From the NCBI RefSeq assembly GCF_042682565.1, contig NZ_JBHUIC010000008.1: a stretch of DNA of 64,000 bases, one strand, 5' to 3'. Position numbers and translations under genes: made by a program. The stretch comes from Pistricoccus aurantiacus (lineage in GTDB: Bacteria > Pseudomonadota > Gammaproteobacteria > Pseudomonadales > Halomonadaceae). Under the pieces are notes generated by a model. It was not told where the DNA came from and ran no database searches. It worked only from the letters and a program-made list of their open reading frames with translations. Shown in pieces: positions 8,948-17,171 of this stretch. Position 1 is the stretch's first letter; each line of letters opens with the position of its first letter.

Positions 8948-11839
8948 ATGCACGGCGCCATGAACCAGATGCTTTCTTCCGACGATATTTCGCTGAAAAC
9001 CACCGCTCCTCGACAGTTGAGGGTGATCAAACGCAACGGCGACGTGGTCGAATTCGATGCGGGCAAGATTTCCGTGGCCATGACCAAGGCTTTCATCGCC
9101 GTGGAAGGCGACAACGCGGGTGCCTCATCACGCATTCGTGAATTCGTCGCCCAGGCCAGCCAGCAGATCGCCGAGGCGTTTCAGCGGCGCCTGCCGGACG
9201 GCGGCACCTTGCATATCGAGGACATTCAGGATCAGGTGGAACTGGCCTTGATGCGCGCCGGGGAACAGAAGGTCGCCCGGGCCTATGTGCTCTATCGCGA
9301 AGAACACGCCCGAGCTCGGGCTGCGGAAGGCGAGGGCGTTGCCAAGCCTCACCCGACGTTGAATGTCACCTTACCGGATGGCAGCCGTCGCCCGCTGGAT
9401 CTGGGGCGCATCGAGACCCTGGTATTCGACGCCTGCGAAGGCCTGGAAAACGTCGATGCGCGTCGCATCGTCGAAGACTCTCTGAAGAACCTCTACGACG
9501 GGGTCGGCCTTGAAGGCGTGGCCACGGCGCTGATGATGACCGCCCGCACCCTGGTGGAGAAGGAACCCAACTATACCTACGTCACTGCTCGGCTATTGCA
9601 GGACAACCTGCGCCGCGAGGCGCTGTCCTTCCTGGGCATTGCCGAGGAAGCCACCTATCAGGACATGGCGAAGTTCTACAAGCCGGCTTTCAAGGCCTAT
9701 ATCGAGAAAGGTATCGCCTTCGAGCAGCTTGATCCGGAGCTGGCGACCTTCGATCTGGAACGTCTGGGCGATGCCCTGGATCACAGCCGGGACAACCAGT
9801 TCACCTATCTCTCCCTGCAGACCCTCTACGATCGCTACTTCATCCATCGCGACGACGTGCGTTACGAGCTGCCCCAAGTCCTGTTCATGCGGGTCGCCAT
9901 GGGGCTTTCGCTGAACGAGGACGATCGGGAAGCCCGGGCCATCGAATTCTACCGGCTGCTGTCGAGCTTTGACTACATGGCCTCCACCCCCACCCTGTTC
10001 AACGCCGGCACCCTGCGCAGCCAGCTTTCCTCCTGCTATCTGACCACGGTGCCGGACAACCTGGACGGCATCTACAGCGCGATCCGTGACAACGCCATGC
10101 TCTCCAAATGGGCCGGTGGCCTGGGCAACGACTGGACCCCGGTGCGGGCACTGGGCTCCTACATCAAGGGCACCAACGGCAAGTCCCAGGGCGTCGTACC
10201 CTTCCTCAAGGTGGTCAACGACACCGCGGTGGCGGTCAATCAGGGCGGCAAGCGCAAGGGCGCGGTCTGTGCCTACCTGGAGACCTGGCACCTGGACGTC
10301 GAGGAATTCATCGAACTGCGCAAGAACACCGGCGACGACCGTCGGCGCACCCACGACATGAACAGCGCCAACTGGGTGCCGGATCTGTTCATGAAGCGGG
10401 TGTTCGACGACGGCGACTGGACCCTGTTCTCCCCGTCCGACTGTCCGGACCTGCACGACCTTTACGGCGCCGCCTTCGAGAAGCGTTATGAGGAATACGA
10501 GGCGATGACCCGCACCGGCGAGCTCAAGCTCTTCAAGCGGGTCAGGGCCAAGGACCTGTGGCGCAAGATGCTCTCGATGCTGTTCGAGACCGGCCACCCC
10601 TGGATCACCTTCAAGGATCCCTGCAACCTGCGCAGCCCCCAGAGCCACGCCGGGGTGGTGCACAGCTCCAACCTGTGTACCGAGATCACCCTGAACACTT
10701 CCGTGGACGAGATCGCCGTGTGCAACCTAGGCTCCATCAACCTGGCGAGCCATATCGACAATGGCGAACTCGACGGCGACAAGCTCAGGCAGACCGTGCG
10801 CACCGCGGTACGCATGCTCGACAACGTCATCGATATCAACTACTACGCGGTGCCCCAGGCGCGCAATTCCAACCTCAAGCACCGCCCGGTGGGGCTGGGG
10901 CTGATGGGCTTCCAGGATGCGCTGTACCAGCTCGGCATCGCCTACACCAGCAGCGAGGCGGTGGATTTCGCCGACCGCTCCATGGAGCTGATCAGCTATC
11001 ACGCCATCGAGGCCTCCAGCGATCTGGCTGCGGAGCGCGGTCACTACGAAAGCTTCGAGGGTTCGCTCTGGAGCCAGGGCATTCTGCCGCTGGATTCCAT
11101 CGAGCGCCTCAAGCTCGAGCGGGGCGAGAAGTACCTCGAAATGGACACCTCCAGCACCCAGGACTGGGAGCGCCTGCGGGAGAAGGTCACTAGCCAAGGC
11201 ATGCGCAACTCCAATGTGATGGCCATCGCCCCCACGGCGACGATCTCCAATATCTGCGGCGTGTCCCAGTCCATCGAACCGACATATCAGAACCTCTACG
11301 TGAAATCGAACCTGTCCGGCGAATTCACCGTGGTCAACGCCCATATGGTTCGCGATCTCAAGGAGCGTGATCTGTGGGACGAGGTGATGATCAACGACCT
11401 CAAGTACTACGACGGCAGCGTGCAGCCCATCGATCGGGTGCCGGAGGACTTGAAGGCCAAGTACGCCACCGCCTTCGAGGTGGAGCCCAAGTGGCTGGTG
11501 GACGCCGCTTCCCGGCGCCAGAAATGGATCGATCAGGCCCAGTCCCTGAACCTCTATATCCAGGGCGTTTCCGGCAAGAAGCTCGACGTCACCTATCGCA
11601 TGGCCTGGTATCGCGGTTTGAAGACCACCTACTACCTGCGCGCCCTGGGCGCCACCTCCGTGGAAAAATCCACCGTGGATCGCGGCAGCCTCAATGCCGT
11701 GGGTCATGGTGCCGGCGCCCCGAGCCCGGTGCCGGAAGCCGAGCCTCGCGGTATCGACGATTTCCTGCAGGGCAAGGGCAGCCAGCGGGCGCCTACCGCC
11801 GGGGAGATAGACGAGCTGGGCTGCGAGGCCTGCCAGTAA
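8948..11839 (+). CDS. nrdA: Class Ia ribonucleotide reductase, large subunit
   Basis: Catalytic alpha subunit reducing ribonucleoside diphosphates to deoxyribonucleotides. 963 residues. Two ATP-cone domains are visible at the N-terminus (about residues 25-115 and 135-225); double cones are known in Pseudomonas NrdA. The barrel contains the redox cysteine in LSSCYL, the radical-site cysteine and glutamate in NLCTEITL and the partner cysteine in CNLGSINL; the C-terminus ends CEAC-Q, the shuttle cysteine pair. The ribosome binding site AGGA abuts the first ATG, so translation may begin at the ATG at 8960. It is followed by nrdB and preceded by NrdR and DnaA boxes. Confidence 0.97.
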   Translation: MHGAMNQMLSSDDISLKTTAPRQLRVIKRNGDVVEFDAGKISVAMTKAFIAVEGDNAGASSRIREFVAQASQQIAEAFQRRLPDGGTLHIEDIQDQVELALMRAGEQKVARAYVLYREEHARARAAEGEGVAKPHPTLNVTLPDGSRRPLDLGRIETLVFDACEGLENVDARRIVEDSLKNLYDGVGLEGVATALMMTARTLVEKEPNYTYVTARLLQDNLRREALSFLGIAEEATYQDMAKFYKPAFKAYIEKGIAFEQLDPELATFDLERLGDALDHSRDNQFTYLSLQTLYDRYFIHRDDVRYELPQVLFMRVAMGLSLNEDDREARAIEFYRLLSSFDYMASTPTLFNAGTLRSQLSSCYLTTVPDNLDGIYSAIRDNAMLSKWAGGLGNDWTPVRALGSYIKGTNGKSQGVVPFLKVVNDTAVAVNQGGKRKGAVCAYLETWHLDVEEFIELRKNTGDDRRRTHDMNSANWVPDLFMKRVFDDGDWTLFSPSDCPDLHDLYGAAFEKRYEEYEAMTRTGELKLFKRVRAKDLWRKMLSMLFETGHPWITFKDPCNLRSPQSHAGVVHSSNLCTEITLNTSVDEIAVCNLGSINLASHIDNGELDGDKLRQTVRTAVRMLDNVIDINYYAVPQARNSNLKHRPVGLGLMGFQDALYQLGIAYTSSEAVDFADRSMELISYHAIEASSDLAAERGHYESFEGSLWSQGILPLDSIERLKLERGEKYLEMDTSSTQDWERLREKVTSQGMRNSNVMAIAPTATISNICGVSQSIEPTYQNLYVKSNLSGEFTVVNAHMVRDLKERDLWDEVMINDLKYYDGSVQPIDRVPEDLKAKYATAFEVEPKWLVDAASRRQKWIDQAQSLNLYIQGVSGKKLDVTYRMAWYRGLKTTYYLRALGATSVEKSTVDRGSLNAVGHGAGAPSPVPEAEPRGIDDFLQGKGSQRAPTAGEIDELGCEACQ

Positions 11840-11846
11840 GTGCAAG

Positions 11847-11964
11847 GAACTTGCTGCGCTCGATCATGCTGTGTTGGGAATCGATTCGGAATGCTCATTT
11901 ACACGTACGTAAACTCCGCTTCCTCATCGCTTCCCGCCTTGCCTGATCTTCGCTCGCGAAGTTC
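11847..11964. repeat. Long imperfect inverted repeat between nrdA and nrdB
   Basis: Two arms of about 55 bases face each other exactly around 11905/11906. The outer ends GAACTT and AAGTTC pair, as do GATCA/TGATC (shifted by one), GGGAA/TTCCC and the innermost TTTAC/GTAAA. Pairing is interrupted by internal loops, giving a cruciform or an RNA hairpin of about 118 nt. No open frame or terminator T-run is present. It fills most of the 164-bp intergenic gap. Confidence 0.6.
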
Positions 11965-12003
11965 TTGAGTAATCGAAATAGCCAGTATTCAAGGGGATAC
12001 AAC

Positions 12004-13266
12004 ATGCTGAATTGGGACGATTTTCACGAAGACGCCGGTGACGACAACACTGCCACTGCCGAGGCTCCCGCGCCGGCTCACCCGAAGCCCGCGCCGCAGC
12101 CCGCTGCCAAACCGCAGGCTCCAGTCGAAAAGGTGAGCGAGAGCAAGGGACAGTACAAGGTCGTCGAGCAGGATCGACTGGCCCGGGCCCGCCAGTCTCT
12201 CGAGGAGCTGGACGTGGCCGCTGGCCTGGAAGAGCTGGAAATGGGCGCGGCGCGCATCGAGGTCGATCAGAAGCGCATGATCAACGCCCGGGCCGACCTC
12301 AACCAGCTGGTGCCCTTCAAGTACGAATGGGCCTGGCAGAAATACCTGGACGGCACCGCCAACCACTGGATGCCCCAGGAAATCAACATGAACGCGGATA
12401 TCGCGCTGTGGAAGAGCCAGGACGGCCTGACCGCCGACGAGCGGCGCATCGTCGAGCGCAGCCTGGGCTATTTCTCCACCGCGGATTCCCTGGTCGCCAA
12501 TAACCTGGTGCTGGCGGTGTATCGGCTGATCACCAATCCGGAATGTCGCCAGTACCTGCTGCGCCAGGCCTTCGAGGAAGCCATCCACACTCACGCCTAT
12601 CAATACTGCGTGGAATCCCTAGGCATGGACGAAGGCGAAGTCTTCAACATGTACCGGGAAGTGCCGTCGGTGGCCGCCAAGTCCGCCTGGAGCCTCAAGC
12701 ACACTCAATCCCTGGCCCGCCCGGATTTCCATACCGGCACCTCGGAGACGGACCAGGAACTGCTGCGCAACCTGATCGCCTTCTACGCGGTGACCGAAGG
12801 CATCTTCTTCTACTGCGGCTTCAGCCAGATTCTGTCCATGGGCCGACGCAACAAGATGACCGGGGTCGCGGAGCAGTTCCAGTACATCCTGCGGGACGAA
12901 TCCATGCACCTGAACTTCGGCATCGACATGATCAACCAGATCAAGATCGAGAATCCGCACCTGTGGACGCCGGCATTCCAGGATGAAGTCATCCAGATGA
13001 TTCTCGAAGGCACCGAGCTCGAGATCGAATACGCGCGCGACACCATGCCCCGAGGTGTGCTGGGCATGAACGCGGCGATCATGGAGGAATACCTGCACTT
13101 TATCTGCAACCGCCGTCTCGCCCAGCTTGGCTTGAAGGAGCAGTTCCCCGGCGCCAAGAACCCTTTCCCCTGGATGAGCGAGATCATTGATCTGCGCAAG
13201 GAGAAGAACTTCTTCGAGACTCGCGTCACCGAGTATCAGGTGGGGGGAGCGCTTAGCTGGGATTGA
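12004..13266 (+). CDS. nrdB: Class Ia ribonucleotide reductase, small (radical) subunit
   Basis: Beta subunit housing the diiron-tyrosyl radical. 420 residues from the ATG at 12004, which has AAGGGG upstream. An alanine/proline-rich N-terminal stretch of about 50 residues precedes the ferritin-like domain. Ligand motifs are visible: EEAIHTHAY (Glu and His, with a Tyr at the position of E. coli Tyr122, indicating a canonical tyrosyl radical rather than subclass Ic) and DESMHLNFG. It pairs with nrdA; the inverted repeat in the gap could affect the ratio of the two products. Confidence 0.96.
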   Translation: MLNWDDFHEDAGDDNTATAEAPAPAHPKPAPQPAAKPQAPVEKVSESKGQYKVVEQDRLARARQSLEELDVAAGLEELEMGAARIEVDQKRMINARADLNQLVPFKYEWAWQKYLDGTANHWMPQEINMNADIALWKSQDGLTADERRIVERSLGYFSTADSLVANNLVLAVYRLITNPECRQYLLRQAFEEAIHTHAYQYCVESLGMDEGEVFNMYREVPSVAAKSAWSLKHTQSLARPDFHTGTSETDQELLRNLIAFYAVTEGIFFYCGFSQILSMGRRNKMTGVAEQFQYILRDESMHLNFGIDMINQIKIENPHLWTPAFQDEVIQMILEGTELEIEYARDTMPRGVLGMNAAIMEEYLHFICNRRLAQLGLKEQFPGAKNPFPWMSEIIDLRKEKNFFETRVTEYQVGGALSWD

Positions 13267-13298
13267 TTATCCCCGCTTGGCCCAAGACTCCTGCATTG

Positions 13299-13329
13299 AC
13301 GCCTTTGCCTGCCCTGGCAGGGGCGTTTT
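13299..13329 (+). terminator. Terminator after nrdB
   Basis: Arms 13299-13309 (ACGCCTTTGCC) and 13316-13326 (GGCAGGGGCGT) form an 11-bp stem with two G-T pairs, followed by TTTT. Confidence 0.8.
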
Positions 13330-13331
13330 CG

Positions 13332-13709
13332 TTACGGCCGAAATATCTCGATTTCCAGTCCATCGATATGACGATAATGGCGATCGTTGGCGGTCAGCAG
13401 CGTGGTGCCCAGCTCCAAGGCGGTAGCGGCGATCAAGGCATCGGCCATTTGCATGCCATGACTCAAGGCGTAACTTTCTACCAGAAAGGCGGCCCGTGCA
13501 GAGATGCCTTCATGCAGATGAACCAATTCCACCTCCCAATAACGCATTGCCCGGCGTAATTGCTGTTGTTCCTGCTTATTGCGCAGCCCTTGCACCAGCT
13601 CCATATAGGTTACCGCCGAGACCGCAAAGCCACGCATGTCGTCCAATCGCTCGGCGGCTTGTTCATTGCCGCGCAGGTTCCAGATCAGCACGTCGGTATC
13701 GACCAGCAT
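13332..13709 (-). CDS. PIN-domain toxin (VapC-like ribonuclease)
   Basis: 125-residue PIN-domain protein, probably an endoribonuclease toxin. It begins MLVDTDVLIWNLRG with the first catalytic Asp, then has Glu in TYMELVQG and later Asp residues in MADALIAATA and TANDRHY, the acidic quartet that binds Mg2+. The start at 13709 lies 5 bases after the antitoxin stop; a longer frame to 13793 would overlap the antitoxin deeply. It forms a two-gene operon with the Phd-like antitoxin. Confidence 0.88.
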   Translation of the reverse strand: MLVDTDVLIWNLRGNEQAAERLDDMRGFAVSAVTYMELVQGLRNKQEQQQLRRAMRYWEVELVHLHEGISARAAFLVESYALSHGMQMADALIAATALELGTTLLTANDRHYRHIDGLEIEIFRP

Positions 13710-13714
13710 CGGCA

Positions 13715-13960
13715 CTACTCTTCTGCAAAAGTGCGTGGCTGGCGTAGCCTGCGCACCTGGTCGTCTACCTTCAGATTTTGCCGATCCGCCCATAGGCCAA
13801 AGGCCGGATTTCGCGTGAAGTCAGGCGATTCATTGCCATCGGCACTTATCAGGCGTGCGCAGGGCTTGCCTCGATAGGTAATTTCTACTTCTTCACCTCG
13901 CGCAGTGGCTGCTAGGAGCGTTTTGGTATGCAGACGTAGGTCCTTGACGGTTGCATGCAT
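13715..13960 (-). CDS. Phd/YefM-type antitoxin
   Basis: 81-residue protein resembling the Phd/YefM antitoxins: an N-terminal DNA-binding fold (MHATVKDLRLHTKTLLAATARGEEVEITYRGKPCARL) followed by a flexible C-terminus that would wrap the toxin. It is encoded first, 5 bases before the PIN toxin. A perfect inverted repeat just upstream is the probable autoregulatory operator. Confidence 0.87.
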   Translation of the reverse strand: MHATVKDLRLHTKTLLAATARGEEVEITYRGKPCARLISADGNESPDFTRNPAFGLWADRQNLKVDDQVRRLRQPRTFAEE

Positions 13961-13970
13961 TTCCTCTTCC

Positions 13971-14002
13971 TTATAAGTTACACAGATAAGTGTAACTTAT
14001 AA
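13971..14002. promoter_or_regulatory. Operator palindrome of the Phd/PIN operon
   Basis: Perfect 13-bp inverted repeat, TTATAAGTTACAC and GTGTAACTTATAA, separated by 6 bp and ending 10 bp upstream of the antitoxin start. The position and symmetry fit cooperative binding of antitoxin dimers. Confidence 0.8.
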
Positions 14003-14067
14003 CACAGTCGCCTATGTAAGGTCATCTTTGATGATCTCTACATCCATTTTTATTGGAGGCGATACTA

Positions 14068-14130
14068 CTCTTGCTCAAACGAGCGCGTCTTGCCCAAACA
14101 GGCTGACCCTCATGAGCTCTTGCTCAAACG
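14068..14130. repeat. Short direct repeats upstream of the enoyl-CoA hydratase gene
   Basis: CTCTTGCTCAAACG occurs at 14068-14081 and again at 14117-14130, with a weaker copy (TCTTGCCCAAACA) near 14088. They could be iterated binding sites for a regulator of the downstream gene. No regulator is identified. Confidence 0.4.
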
Positions 14131-14180
14131 CCAGTATTTAAATCTTTTACCTCCCCACAGCCAACGGAAGCGATATCTGC

Positions 14181-14969
14181 ATGAATACTCCAGAAGATTC
14201 CCCCCTAATCAGCCATCGAGAGAATGGCGTGGTGACGCTGACCTTGAATCGCCCTCGCCGTTTCAACGTGCTCAGCGAAGAGACGCTCGAGGCGCTCGAG
14301 AAGGCGTTCGAGCACTTGAGCCGGGATGAGACTCTACGCTGCCTGGTAATCGCGGCGGAGGGCCGGGCCTTCTGCGCCGGGCACGATCTCAAGCAGATGC
14401 GCGAGACGCCTGAAAAAACCTATTACCAGGCGCTCTTTTCCCGCTGCAGCGCGCTGATGCAGTCGATCGTCGCCTTTCCGGTGCCGGTAATCGCTCGGGT
14501 ACAGGGAATCGCCACCGCCGCGGGATGCCAGCTGGTCGCCAGTTGCGACCTGGCGGTGGCGGCACGTTCGGCGCGGTTTGCGGTATCCGGCATCAACGCG
14601 GGACTTTTCTGCGCGACTCCAGGGGTGGCGCTGAGCCGCAACATTGGTCGCAAGGCCGCCGCGGAGATGCTGTTCACCGGTGAATTCGTCGATGCGGAGC
14701 AAGCTCGGGATTGGGGACTGGTCAACCGAGTCGCGGAAGACGAGACATTGGACGCGGCGGTCGATGAACTCACCGCAAGTATTTGTGCCAAGAGCAACGT
14801 CGCCGTGAGGGCGGGAAAGGCCGTGCTGCATCGCCAGCTGGCCATGCCGCTGTCGGAAGCCTACGACTACGCCTGCGATATCATGGCGGACAACATGATG
14901 GCGGAGGACGCCGCGGAAGGGATCGATGCCTTTATCGAAAAGCGCCCTCCCGAATGGCGCCATCGCTGA
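14181..14969 (+). CDS. Enoyl-CoA hydratase/isomerase family protein
   Basis: 262-residue crotonase-fold enzyme, probably hydrating or isomerising an acyl-CoA. The oxyanion-hole segments are visible: AFCAGHDLKQM near residues 65-75 and the second segment IATAAGCQLVASCDLAVA, followed by FAVSGINAGLFCATPG. The AAGCQL segment resembles ECHDC3-type hydratases more than FadB. Substrate and pathway are not determined by its neighbours. GGAAG about 11 bases upstream serves as a weak ribosome binding site. Confidence 0.87.
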   Translation: MNTPEDSPLISHRENGVVTLTLNRPRRFNVLSEETLEALEKAFEHLSRDETLRCLVIAAEGRAFCAGHDLKQMRETPEKTYYQALFSRCSALMQSIVAFPVPVIARVQGIATAAGCQLVASCDLAVAARSARFAVSGINAGLFCATPGVALSRNIGRKAAAEMLFTGEFVDAEQARDWGLVNRVAEDETLDAAVDELTASICAKSNVAVRAGKAVLHRQLAMPLSEAYDYACDIMADNMMAEDAAEGIDAFIEKRPPEWRHR

Positions 14970-14992
14970 GCCAGCCTAATGCCTGGCTTTTT
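14969..14992 (+). terminator. Terminator after the enoyl-CoA hydratase gene
   Basis: AGCCAG (14969-14974) pairs with CTGGCT (14983-14988) and is followed by a T run. Confidence 0.7.
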
Positions 14993-15001
14993 ACCAAGGA
15001 C

Positions 15002-16252
15002 TTACACATCCCGATCGAGAAACTCGCGAATCGCCTCCCCGGCCTGCTCGATGGATAGCACTCCATCCAGATGGCCGCGCTTGCCTTCGAGGACAACTTC
15101 CTCGACCGGGGTGCCATTCGCGGCGATTGTCTCGATGGTCTGGCGTACCAGCGCCGGGAAGAACACCAGATCGTCTTCGCTGTAGATCACCAGGGTCGGC
15201 GCCTCGATGGCGGCAAGCCCGGCTTCCGCGCTCTCGCCTTCTCCGGTGACGAAGAGCTGGTTGGCCTTGACCAGATAAAGCAGGTGATTGGCATCGGCGA
15301 CCTTGGCGCGATCGGCGGCGGCCTCATCGAGCACCTTCTCGAACAGGAATTGCGCCTCCAGGCTGCTGGCGGGATCGACGCCTTCCTCCGCCCATTCACG
15401 GCCATAGGTGTCATTGGCCCACTGCCAGTGATTGGCCTGCAGGGTAATCAGCTTCAAGGATGCCTCGAGCCCTTTCGTGGGCGGCTCGGCCTTGTAGTAG
15501 TCACCGCCGTTCCAATCAGGATCGACCTTGATGGGCGCTGCCCAGGCATCCAGCCAACCGATCAGGTAGGCATTGGCGACGCCGGAGCCGATCACCGGGA
15601 TCACCCGCTCGACCCTTTCGGGATAGACGCTGGCCCACTCGTAAGCCTGCAGCGAGCCCATGGAGGCGCCCATTACCGCGTGCAGGCTATCGATACCCTG
15701 GCTTTCCAGCAGCGCCTTCTGTACCTCGACGAAATCGCCGATGGTGACGATAGGGAAATCCAGGCCCCAAGGCTCTCCAGTCTCGGGATTGAGGGTCGCC
15801 GGGCCGGTGGTGATTACCTTCGGATCTTTGGCATTCAGGTTCACCAAGGTATCCGAGGCGATGATGTAATACTTGTCCGTATCCAGCGGCTTGCCCGGTC
15901 CGATGATGGCGTCCCAGTAGCCGAAGGCGGCATCGTTTTCGCTATAGCGCCCCGCGGCGTGACTGGTGCCGGAAAAGTAATGAGTGATCAGGATGACGTT
16001 GTCCTTGGCTTCGTTCAGTGTGCCGTAGGCCTCCCAGCCTACCTCGAGCGAGGGAATTCGCTCACCGCCTTGAGTGGTGTAGCCATCCATCTCGAATACG
16101 CGTTTTTCCACCAGCTCGTCGTAGCCAACGGCCACTCCATTGCCCAGCACAAACAGGTTTGCCGCTAGCCCGACGAGCAACCAGCGTTGTCCGGCGCATC
16201 CAGCGCGGACGCAAGACGAAAACAACAGCGAAATTAACCTAGGCTTGATCAT
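15002..16252 (-). CDS. Exported alpha/beta hydrolase of the MetX (homoserine acetyltransferase-like) family
   Basis: 416-residue alpha/beta-hydrolase whose body resembles homoserine O-acetyltransferase: HYFSGTSHAAGRY near the oxyanion region, nucleophile elbow GASMGS, Asp in SEDDLVFF and His in RGHLDG. Unlike true MetX it has about 40 extra N-terminal residues containing a hydrophobic segment (WLLVGLAANLFVLG), suggesting export or membrane anchoring. Cytosolic acetyl-CoA chemistry would then be unlikely, so hydrolysis of an ester in the periplasm is more plausible. The presence of metY 1 kb away could mislead annotation; I do not call this metX. Confidence 0.75.
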   Translation of the reverse strand: MIKPRLISLLFSSCVRAGCAGQRWLLVGLAANLFVLGNGVAVGYDELVEKRVFEMDGYTTQGGERIPSLEVGWEAYGTLNEAKDNVILITHYFSGTSHAAGRYSENDAAFGYWDAIIGPGKPLDTDKYYIIASDTLVNLNAKDPKVITTGPATLNPETGEPWGLDFPIVTIGDFVEVQKALLESQGIDSLHAVMGASMGSLQAYEWASVYPERVERVIPVIGSGVANAYLIGWLDAWAAPIKVDPDWNGGDYYKAEPPTKGLEASLKLITLQANHWQWANDTYGREWAEEGVDPASSLEAQFLFEKVLDEAAADRAKVADANHLLYLVKANQLFVTGEGESAEAGLAAIEAPTLVIYSEDDLVFFPALVRQTIETIAANGTPVEEVVLEGKRGHLDGVLSIEQAGEAIREFLDRDV

Positions 16253-16392
16253 GAGTTTTCCTGATTCCAGTGGGAGATGATCCGGAATGGATCGATAGCG
16301 GCAACCAATCGGCTTGCTCTCAATCGATATTGATTACGATCATGCTTCCGCTATTGGAAGAGTGCTATCGTGCCTGAAAAGGAGGTATCGCC

Positions 16393-16503
16393 ATGACCGA
16401 GTCCAAGAGCATCATCAAACGAATCTACGTTCCTACTCATATCCGACAGTTACCCGGTGGCGAACGTGTCAAGGTTCCCGGCCATTACAAGGCCATCGAC
16501 TGA
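16393..16503 (+). CDS. Small basic protein, 36 residues, unknown function
   Basis: A short frame with an exceptionally good ribosome binding site (AAGGAGG, 7 bases before the ATG). The product begins MTESKSIIKRIYVPTHIR and continues LPGGERVKVPGHYKAID. It is positively charged, has no hydrophobic segment and is proline/glycine-punctuated like a structured mini-protein. The gene stands alone between a hydrolase and a small membrane-protein gene. I do not know a function; coding status rests on the ribosome binding site and the plausible composition. Confidence 0.6.
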   Translation: MTESKSIIKRIYVPTHIRQLPGGERVKVPGHYKAID

Positions 16504-16547
16504 TACCTTGTCCGCGTCTGCTTCACCAAATGAAGTTCGATCGATAC

Positions 16548-16578
16548 AAAAACGGACAGGCCTTTTGATGGCCTGCCC
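16548..16578 (-). terminator. Terminator of the PLDc_N small membrane protein gene
   Basis: Read on the minus strand, GGGCAGGCC and GGCCTGTCC form a 9-bp stem with one G-T pair, followed by GTTTTT. It lies about 24 bases after the stop of the gene at 16602. Confidence 0.75.
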
Positions 16579-16601
16579 GCGACATACTCAACATGCAATC
16601 G

Positions 16602-16802
16602 CTACCCTTTGGGACCGAACAACAGCCAGACAATCAAACCGATCAAGGGGAAGATGATCAGTACGATAATCCAGATCACCTTGGCAAGGGTACTTGCTCC
16701 GCTTTTCGCCACCTTGACGATGGCCCAGATGACAATGATCAACCAGATCAAGCTCAGTAGACCACCGAAGACGTTACCTACACTGCTAAACAAGCTATCC
16801 AT
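16602..16802 (-). CDS. PLDc_N-domain small membrane protein
   Basis: 66-residue, very hydrophobic protein with two membrane helices (about residues 12-32 and 40-62) and a short basic turn (KVAKSG). It ends IGLIVWLLFGPKG, matching the PLDc_N domain found at the N-terminus of cardiolipin synthases and as stand-alone small proteins. No catalytic phospholipase domain is present, so a role in the envelope or assembly is inferred only. Confidence 0.8.
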   Translation of the reverse strand: MDSLFSSVGNVFGGLLSLIWLIIVIWAIVKVAKSGASTLAKVIWIIVLIIFPLIGLIVWLLFGPKG

Positions 16803-16874
16803 GTCGTTTCTCCTTGGCTATCGGTTAGCGTCACCATAAGTAGCATAACCCGCCTGGTAAAACATAGCCGAATA

Positions 16875-17081
16875 ATGAAACAGAGTATCAATGGTTACCA
16901 TCTGGACGAGGAAAACCACTGGGTCGCGGAGCTTGCCTGCGGTCATAATCAGCACGTACGCCATCAGCCGCCTTGGGTGGAGCGCCCTTGGGTGACTCAC
17001 GAATCAGGGCGCGCCGCCATGCTGGGTTTCTTACTGGACTGCAAGAAGTGCGATCGCGGCGAACCTCGGGATAATCCGTGA
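16875..17081 (+). CDS. DUF3565-family protein
   Basis: 68-residue cytosolic protein with the DUF3565 signature: DEENHWVAELACGHNQHVRH, then PPWVERPWV and a closing CKKC-type motif (LDCKKCD). The conserved His and Cys residues suggest metal binding. Function is unknown in the family. It lies 90 bp upstream of metY in the same direction; no strong promoter or terminator separates them, so cotranscription is possible. Confidence 0.85.
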   Translation: MKQSINGYHLDEENHWVAELACGHNQHVRHQPPWVERPWVTHESGRAAMLGFLLDCKKCDRGEPRDNP

Positions 17082-17171
17082 TATCCAGGCTGCTGTCGCT
17101 ACCATTTATATCCCCTTCCCAGTAGGCTGAGACATACTTCAATATCGGCCAATCCATTGGGGAAAAGCGTC

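Noticed and set aside
9593..11845. Long minus-strand open frames opposite nrdA
   Set aside because: No recognisable domains; nrdA is certain on the other strand.
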